Shown: positions 59,707 through 64,000 of the stretch, in pieces
How positions within the stretch are numbered: the first letter of the stretch is position 1
How the letters are laid out: every line of letters starts with the position of its first letter
Assembly (NCBI RefSeq): GCF_030186535.1
Contig: NZ_JASNVW010000002.1
Coordinates: 144,001-208,000, forward strand
DNA length: 64,000 nucleotides
Reading direction: 5' to 3'
Source of the DNA: Ignisphaera cupida
Lineage (GTDB): Archaea > Thermoproteota > Thermoprotei_A > Sulfolobales > Ignisphaeraceae
Position numbers and translations under genes: made by a program
The notes under the pieces: model-generated
Seen by the model: the letters and a program-made list of their open reading frames with translations, nothing else
Database searches by the model: none
What the model was told of the DNA's origin: nothing

Positions 59707-59768
59707 AGTTTTTCACCTAAAGGTTCTAGAGAAGATTTCCTAGATATAAAGCTTAGCTAGGTTCAATG

Positions 59769-60653
59769 CTAAAGCTGCATCAAATACTCTTTTCTTCTTG
59801 CAAGATACTTGTAGGAGTTGTATACGGTGTATGCAGCTGGGAAAATCTCTTTGGCAGCTTCAATTGGTCCATAGAGCAGAAAATCAGCTGCTACTACAAG
59901 TGTTGAAATGCTTGCAGCTAGTTCACACGCTTTATACCCATCAGAGCCAAACCTCTCTTTGAATGCCTTTCTTTGAGTTGAAACAGCATTGTGTGCACCG
60001 CTACCCACGGGAAGACCAAACCTAGATTTAATTTCTATCATTGTTCTCATGGCTGCTGAGAGACTTGGAATATCAATTACAAAGGTATCTACAAGCAGTT
60101 TTTCAATGCCATAGGCAAAGGCTTTGGATAATATAACCTCGAGATTTTTTATTCTTGAATCAACATCAATAATCCTATCTGTGTAAAGCAATGCTATAGC
60201 AGCTTTTACACCATAATCTTGCAAAACCTTGTACTCATCATCCTTAGACTTTGCTGTTAAAGAATTGTATATCACCCTATCTATAAAGCCAGCATCTTTA
60301 GCATATTGAAAACCAGTTTTCATAATGTTTAAATCTGGGGAGTCTATCAGAATTGGCATTTTTGTTGCATTAGAAACAAACTCTAGATACTTAACCATAG
60401 CATTTGGGGTTTCAGCAACAACATCAATCATTGCCGGCATTCTAGTTTTTTGCGACAAATCCTCAACAACTTTGATCAACTCCTCAGCCTTTGCCTTGTC
60501 AAACACACCCTGCTTACCATCAACAACAATTTTATGTCCATGGTAAAATATTGTACCTATCAACACTGGAGGGTTTTCAAAAGCATTTCCACCAACCTTA
60601 ATTCCCCCAATTTCAAAAACTTTTTGTTGTGTTTTATAGTAGAACATTTTCAT
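59769..60653 (-). CDS. mtrH: MtrH-like methyltransferase subunit
   Basis: About 294 residues, closely matching MtrH, which moves a methyl group between tetrahydromethanopterin and a corrinoid protein. Motifs: QKVFEIGGIKVGG, PPVLIGTIFYHGHKIV, MPAMIDVVAETPNAMVKYL, DRVIYNSLTAKSKDDE and LLVDTFVIDIPSLSAAM, with GLPVGSGAHNAVS. No other mtr gene is in the window. Isolated MtrH homologues in archaea are thought to work with separate corrinoid proteins. ATG 60653 chosen; ATG 60647 is close. Confidence 0.9.
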   Translation of the reverse strand: MKMFYYKTQQKVFEIGGIKVGGNAFENPPVLIGTIFYHGHKIVVDGKQGVFDKAKAEELIKVVEDLSQKTRMPAMIDVVAETPNAMVKYLEFVSNATKMPILIDSPDLNIMKTGFQYAKDAGFIDRVIYNSLTAKSKDDEYKVLQDYGVKAAIALLYTDRIIDVDSRIKNLEVILSKAFAYGIEKLLVDTFVIDIPSLSAAMRTMIEIKSRFGLPVGSGAHNAVSTQRKAFKERFGSDGYKACELAASISTLVVAADFLLYGPIEAAKEIFPAAYTVYNSYKYLARRKEYLMQL

Positions 60654-60698
60654 CACATGTATAACTATCTTCAAACCTGGATTTATAAACACATGGCT

Positions 60699-62312
60699 TT
60701 AAATTATTCTAGGCATGTACTTTTCTATCACATAGCTTATGTTTTCTCTAATTACTTTCAAAGCTTTTGGAAGATACTCAATGACATCATCCGGTGTTAC
60801 ACCATCTTCACCAAGCTCCTCAGCAGCAAGATCTCCTGCAAGGCCATGAATCAAAACACCCATTCTTGCAGCATCCCCAATATCTCTATAGCCAATGCCA
60901 TACATAGCTGCAATTGTTCCAGTTAAAACATCTCCCATACCAGCTTTCGCCATTCCAGGATTTCCAGTCATGTTAATGTATATATAGCCATCTGGTTTGC
61001 ATATTAGTGTATGCGCACCTTTCAAAACAATGTAACTGTTCAAGTCTATGCATGTTCTTCTCAAAATGTTGATTGGATCTTCAAGAATTTCAGCAGGCTT
61101 TAAATTTATTAGTCTTGAGAATTCACCAAGATGTGGAGTTATTATTGTTGGAAACCTTCTCTTCTTAACCACATCAACATTTCTTGCAATAGCTGTTATC
61201 CCATCACCATCAACTATAACAGGTTTTTCAACAACTGCAACAAAGTCTGTTATAAACTCTTGTGTTTCTGGGTTTAGCGATGCTCCAGGCCCAACAGCAA
61301 CAATATCTATGTCCAAATCTATAACTAGTTTGAGTAAATAGTCTAAGTTACTTTTAGCTATACTCCCTTCACTAGTTTCTTCAAGTGGTATAAACACAAT
61401 CTCACTGTTTCTAGCGGCAATATATGGCACTATAGACTTTGGAGCTGCTAGTCTCGAATAACCTCCACCAGCTTTAAGAAAAGAGTATGCAACATAGTAT
61501 GGAGCTCCATAGTAGTATCTAGCACCTGCTACAGCAAGAAACTTTCCAAATGTTCCCTTGTGACCCCATCTAACTCTTTCTGGTGGTGGTAGTGGATAGT
61601 TTAGCTCAACTTTAATATCCTCTGATTCAAGAAGTTGTGGAGGGTATGAAAGCCTTGAAACATAGAGTTTTCCACAGTAGTGATAACCTGGATAAAGAAT
61701 GTTGCCATATTTTGGAAGACCAAAAGTTACTGTGTAATCAGATTTTACAGCAACTCCATACACCTTTCCATTGTCTCCACCAATACCAGATGGCATATCA
61801 ACACTAATAACAGTTTTCCCAAGCTTGTTAATCGCTTCTATAACACTTCTTCTAAACCCTGTTACCTCACCCTTCAAGCCAATACCAAAAATACCAACAA
61901 TAAAAACATCACAGTTCTTGGCATAGTCATAAAAGTTCTTGGCATCTTCATCACTTTGAATAAATCTAATTGGTATGCCCATGGACTTAACAAGCTCGAA
62001 ATTCTTCCTAGCTAACTCAGTAAACTTCGTTGGATCTCCAACAATGTACACCTCAACATTGCATCCAGCAGCATAAAGTCTTCTTGCAGCAACAAGAGCA
62101 TCACCACCATTATTACCCGTACCAGCAACAACACAAAACCTTTTGTCAAACAATCCAATTTCATTTGCTATCAAACTAAATATAGCTGTTCCAGCATTCT
62201 CCATGAGAAGATCATGCGAAACACCAAATTTTTTGAATGCTTCCTCATCAATTCTTCTCATTTCCTCAACACTACAAACCTTTAAACGTAGAGGAATATT
62301 TACTTTTGTCAT
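60699..62312 (-). CDS. nnrDE: Bifunctional NAD(P)HX epimerase/dehydratase
   Basis: Repairs hydrated NADH/NADPH. The N-terminal epimerase domain (NnrE) contains LMENAGTAIFSLIANEIG and CVVAGTGNNGGDALVAARRL. The C-terminal dehydratase domain (NnrD) contains RVRWGHKGTFGKFLAVAGAR, IVAVGPGASLNPETQEFITD, YINMTGNPGMAKAGMGDVLTG and GLAGDLAAEELGEDG. 537 residues, normal. Damage repair is useful at high temperature. It lies upstream of mtrH on the same strand. Confidence 0.95.
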   Translation of the reverse strand: MTKVNIPLRLKVCSVEEMRRIDEEAFKKFGVSHDLLMENAGTAIFSLIANEIGLFDKRFCVVAGTGNNGGDALVAARRLYAAGCNVEVYIVGDPTKFTELARKNFELVKSMGIPIRFIQSDEDAKNFYDYAKNCDVFIVGIFGIGLKGEVTGFRRSVIEAINKLGKTVISVDMPSGIGGDNGKVYGVAVKSDYTVTFGLPKYGNILYPGYHYCGKLYVSRLSYPPQLLESEDIKVELNYPLPPPERVRWGHKGTFGKFLAVAGARYYYGAPYYVAYSFLKAGGGYSRLAAPKSIVPYIAARNSEIVFIPLEETSEGSIAKSNLDYLLKLVIDLDIDIVAVGPGASLNPETQEFITDFVAVVEKPVIVDGDGITAIARNVDVVKKRRFPTIITPHLGEFSRLINLKPAEILEDPINILRRTCIDLNSYIVLKGAHTLICKPDGYIYINMTGNPGMAKAGMGDVLTGTIAAMYGIGYRDIGDAARMGVLIHGLAGDLAAEELGEDGVTPDDVIEYLPKALKVIRENISYVIEKYMPRII

Positions 62313-62389
62313 CTAAACACCTGTAGCATTTCAACTACAGAATTTAAGGCTGTTTACTAGAATTTATATTGGCTTTGGTTATCTAAACC

Positions 62390-63316
62390 ATGTTGCTAAA
62401 AATCAGTGGAATAGACTATGGACTTTCGCTTTACTATTCATATCTTCTTCCAATGTTTGATGTAAAACCTGTTGAAAGAGGATTTATTTTCAGAAAGGTC
62501 ATAGGTTTTTGCAGTGGCATTGAATGCAAGTTTGATAGAACTATTCTAAAAACTATATGTACCATTCCTAATAGCTGCCAAAACCATTACACAGATATTC
62601 TTGGTCTTAGCACTAACCAATGCTTCAAGGATTTATGCAAATTGTATGGAAATGAAAAATGCATTGCAAGTAAAATAACATTGCTTTATAGCCCAACTGA
62701 TGCTAGGAATATTCTCTACGCAATTCTATTGTCTAGAAACACAGACTACTTTATAAATACATTGAAGTGGTTTAGAGAATTCATATACAATGGAACTGTA
62801 AGAAGTAGAAGCTATGTTGTTAAACAGTTTCTTGAGATAAAGGATAGAATTGAAGAAATTTTCACAAACTTTAAAAACAATATTCAGCAACTAATTGCTG
62901 AACTTCTCTCAACAAAGTATGTGGGGCTTAAAACAGTTTCTGCACTTCTTCTCCACGCTTATGGATTAACAGAACATGCCCCAGTTGATAGACATTATCT
63001 CATTTACTTGTCAAAGATTTTTCAATGGTTTAAACCAGGGACTGGTAGAAAAAGTATTTGCATTTCCAATATGTTGAATTGTCTTATGTGTAAATATAGA
63101 GAGAGGTGTATTTATGGTGTTACAAAAATTTTTGGAAAACTAAATGGTTGTATACAATCCATTGCATACTTATCTAAAAGACTTGCTTTTATTAGAAATG
63201 ATTTGGAGGAGATTCTCGTACCTAAGGAGCAAAGAGATATAAAAGCTTTGGAAAGAATTGTTTCTATGGTTATTCAAAAAATTGTTGGAGATGCTCAGAA
63301 AAATGCAGGGTTATGA
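62390..63316 (+). CDS. HhH-GPD DNA glycosylase with a [4Fe-4S] cluster
   Basis: 308-residue base-excision repair enzyme. The helix-hairpin-helix is in STKYVGLKTVSALLLHAYG, and the catalytic aspartate follows in HAPVDRHYLIYLSK. The C-terminal cluster motif CISNMLNCLMCKYRERC has the exact C-x6-C-x2-C-x5-C spacing of endonuclease III and MutY. Between, no catalytic lysine can be pinned. The N-terminal 130 residues are unusual, with six cysteines, and may form an extra domain. It overlaps the next radical SAM gene by 14 bases. Confidence 0.8.
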   Translation: MLLKISGIDYGLSLYYSYLLPMFDVKPVERGFIFRKVIGFCSGIECKFDRTILKTICTIPNSCQNHYTDILGLSTNQCFKDLCKLYGNEKCIASKITLLYSPTDARNILYAILLSRNTDYFINTLKWFREFIYNGTVRSRSYVVKQFLEIKDRIEEIFTNFKNNIQQLIAELLSTKYVGLKTVSALLLHAYGLTEHAPVDRHYLIYLSKIFQWFKPGTGRKSICISNMLNCLMCKYRERCIYGVTKIFGKLNGCIQSIAYLSKRLAFIRNDLEEILVPKEQRDIKALERIVSMVIQKIVGDAQKNAGL

Positions 63317-64000
63317 CCCTTTTCAACTTGGTGAAGCAACTAGGAAGAGTGTTGTTAGAGTTGTTGGTGGTGTTGAGGAGAGGAAGTACTATAGGTTTAG
63401 AGGTGGTAGGTGGTATGGGGGAATAGCAACAGGAGATGTTGTTGGCTGTAACCTGAGATGCAAATTCTGTTGGAGTTGGAGATTTACACACATCACAGAT
63501 AAGGGCTATTTTCGAAGACCTGAGGAAGCATTTGAAAAAATTTTTGCTATAGCTAGTAGAAAAGGCTATAAATATGTAAGGGTTAGTGGTGGAGAGCCAA
63601 CACTTTCACTAAATCATCTGCAAGAGCTTTTGAAGCTATTTAGCGAAACAAAATATGTGTTTATTCTTGAAACAAACGGTTTGTTGATAGGTAAGGAATA
63701 TTCGCTTGCAAAAATGCTTTCAAACTATAGCAATGTTGTTGTTAGAGTATCGTTTAAGGGGGCTACAGAAGAAGAATTCAATATGTTAACAGGTGCAAAA
63801 CCAGAGTTCTTCAATTATCAGTTTAAGGCTTTGGAGAATCTCATAGAGGTTGGTTTCAAGCCTGGGGAAGAGGTATATCCAGCAATTATGCTAAGCTTTA
63901 GTACTGATGAAAACTATGCAAAATTCAAAAAGAGATTGATGGAAATAAATCCAAGACTTGTAGAGTCTATAGATGAAGAGTATGTTATTCTATATCCACA
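63303..64000 (+). CDS. Radical SAM protein, 3' end beyond the window
   Basis: ATG 63303 follows GGAGATG and lies inside the end of the glycosylase gene, and the frame is open to the window edge (at least 232 codons). The cluster motif is VVGCNLRCKFCWSWRFTH (Cx3Cx2C), followed by VRVSGGEPTLSLNHL (the GGEP motif) and FILETNGLLIGKEY. These fit organic radical-activating or modification-type radical SAM enzymes; no specific family is named. Coupling with the DNA glycosylase gene is likely through shared translation. Confidence 0.85.
   Translation, partial: MQGYDPFQLGEATRKSVVRVVGGVEERKYYRFRGGRWYGGIATGDVVGCNLRCKFCWSWRFTHITDKGYFRRPEEAFEKIFAIASRKGYKYVRVSGGEPTLSLNHLQELLKLFSETKYVFILETNGLLIGKEYSLAKMLSNYSNVVVRVSFKGATEEEFNMLTGAKPEFFNYQFKALENLIEVGFKPGEEVYPAIMLSFSTDENYAKFKKRLMEINPRLVESIDEEYVILYP

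Noticed and set aside
1-64000. CRISPR array or cas genes
   Set aside because: No regularly spaced direct repeats of 24-37 bases and no Cas proteins were seen.
1-64000. Ribosomal RNA genes
   Set aside because: Only short rRNA-antisense guide-like sequence was seen; no rRNA segment is present.

Overview
The window is AT-rich chromosomal DNA of a hyperthermophilic archaeon. It is most likely a Thermoproteota/Crenarchaeota member of the Desulfurococcales (Ignisphaera-like). This rests on a reverse gyrase C-terminal half, an Alba chromatin protein, an archaeal tRNA-Glu, archaeal-type PurA, a group 4 [NiFe] hydrogenase with Mrp modules, C/D-box-like sRNA candidates and IS607/TnpB elements. The genus is an inference; no rRNA gene lies in the window.

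Layout. 0-2.3 kb: reverse gyrase (partial), alba, a phosphoribosyltransferase and tRNA-Glu. 2.5-13.8 kb: one long minus-strand operon for a membrane-bound [NiFe] hydrogenase. Antiporter-type genes (MrpF, G, MbhD-like, MbhE-MrpB fusion, C, E, D) come first. A GltD-like flavoprotein and a four-cluster ferredoxin follow, then a second antiporter subunit, an MbhI-like subunit, a NuoH-like subunit and the catalytic genes. 14-18 kb: a methyltransferase, a membrane-anchored GH12 endoglucanase, an MFS transporter and a small membrane protein. 17.8-18.9 kb is a graveyard of TnpB-element ends. 19-28 kb: a sugar epimerase, purA plus a flavoprotein, a C/D-box sRNA candidate, a CDF transporter, a cysteine desulfurase, rpiA, mobA, small membrane proteins and a Nudix hydrolase. 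28-36 kb: a TIM-barrel isomerase, a GH3 glycosidase, a 36-residue zinc-finger protein too short for routine gene calling, and a lactate operon (EtfB, EtfA, FAD lactate dehydrogenase, LarA racemase). 36-39 kb: an MFS gene destroyed by an IS607-family element. 39-44 kb: an Nramp-like transporter, a sugar isomerase, a glycerate kinase and a TIM-barrel isomerase. 44-58 kb: a metallopeptidase-like protein, radical SAM enzymes, membrane proteins, an FdhD-like protein, transporters, and an ABC importer linked to an FmdE-like protein. 59-62 kb: MfnB, MtrH and NnrDE, an unexpected C1-cofactor cluster for an apparent non-methanogen. The right edge has a [4Fe-4S] DNA glycosylase and a truncated radical SAM gene.

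How the genes fit together. GH12 and GH3 can release and cleave beta-glucans. Sugar, glycerate and lactate enzymes feed central metabolism. The hydrogenase can couple H2 production to ion pumping, possibly with an NAD(P)H or ferredoxin entry module. Mo/W-related functions (MobA, FdhD-like, FmdE-ABC) are scattered without their target enzyme.

The most unusual signals are these. (1) Three genes have strong Shine-Dalgarno sequences and conserved N-termini but no ATG, GTG or TTG start; they appear to begin at ATA/ATT, ATC and ACG. (2) The hydrogenase operon contains an embedded GltD-HycB electron module. (3) An MtrH-MfnB pair is present. (4) There are two C/D-box-like RNAs. (5) TnpB has lost the RuvC-III aspartate.
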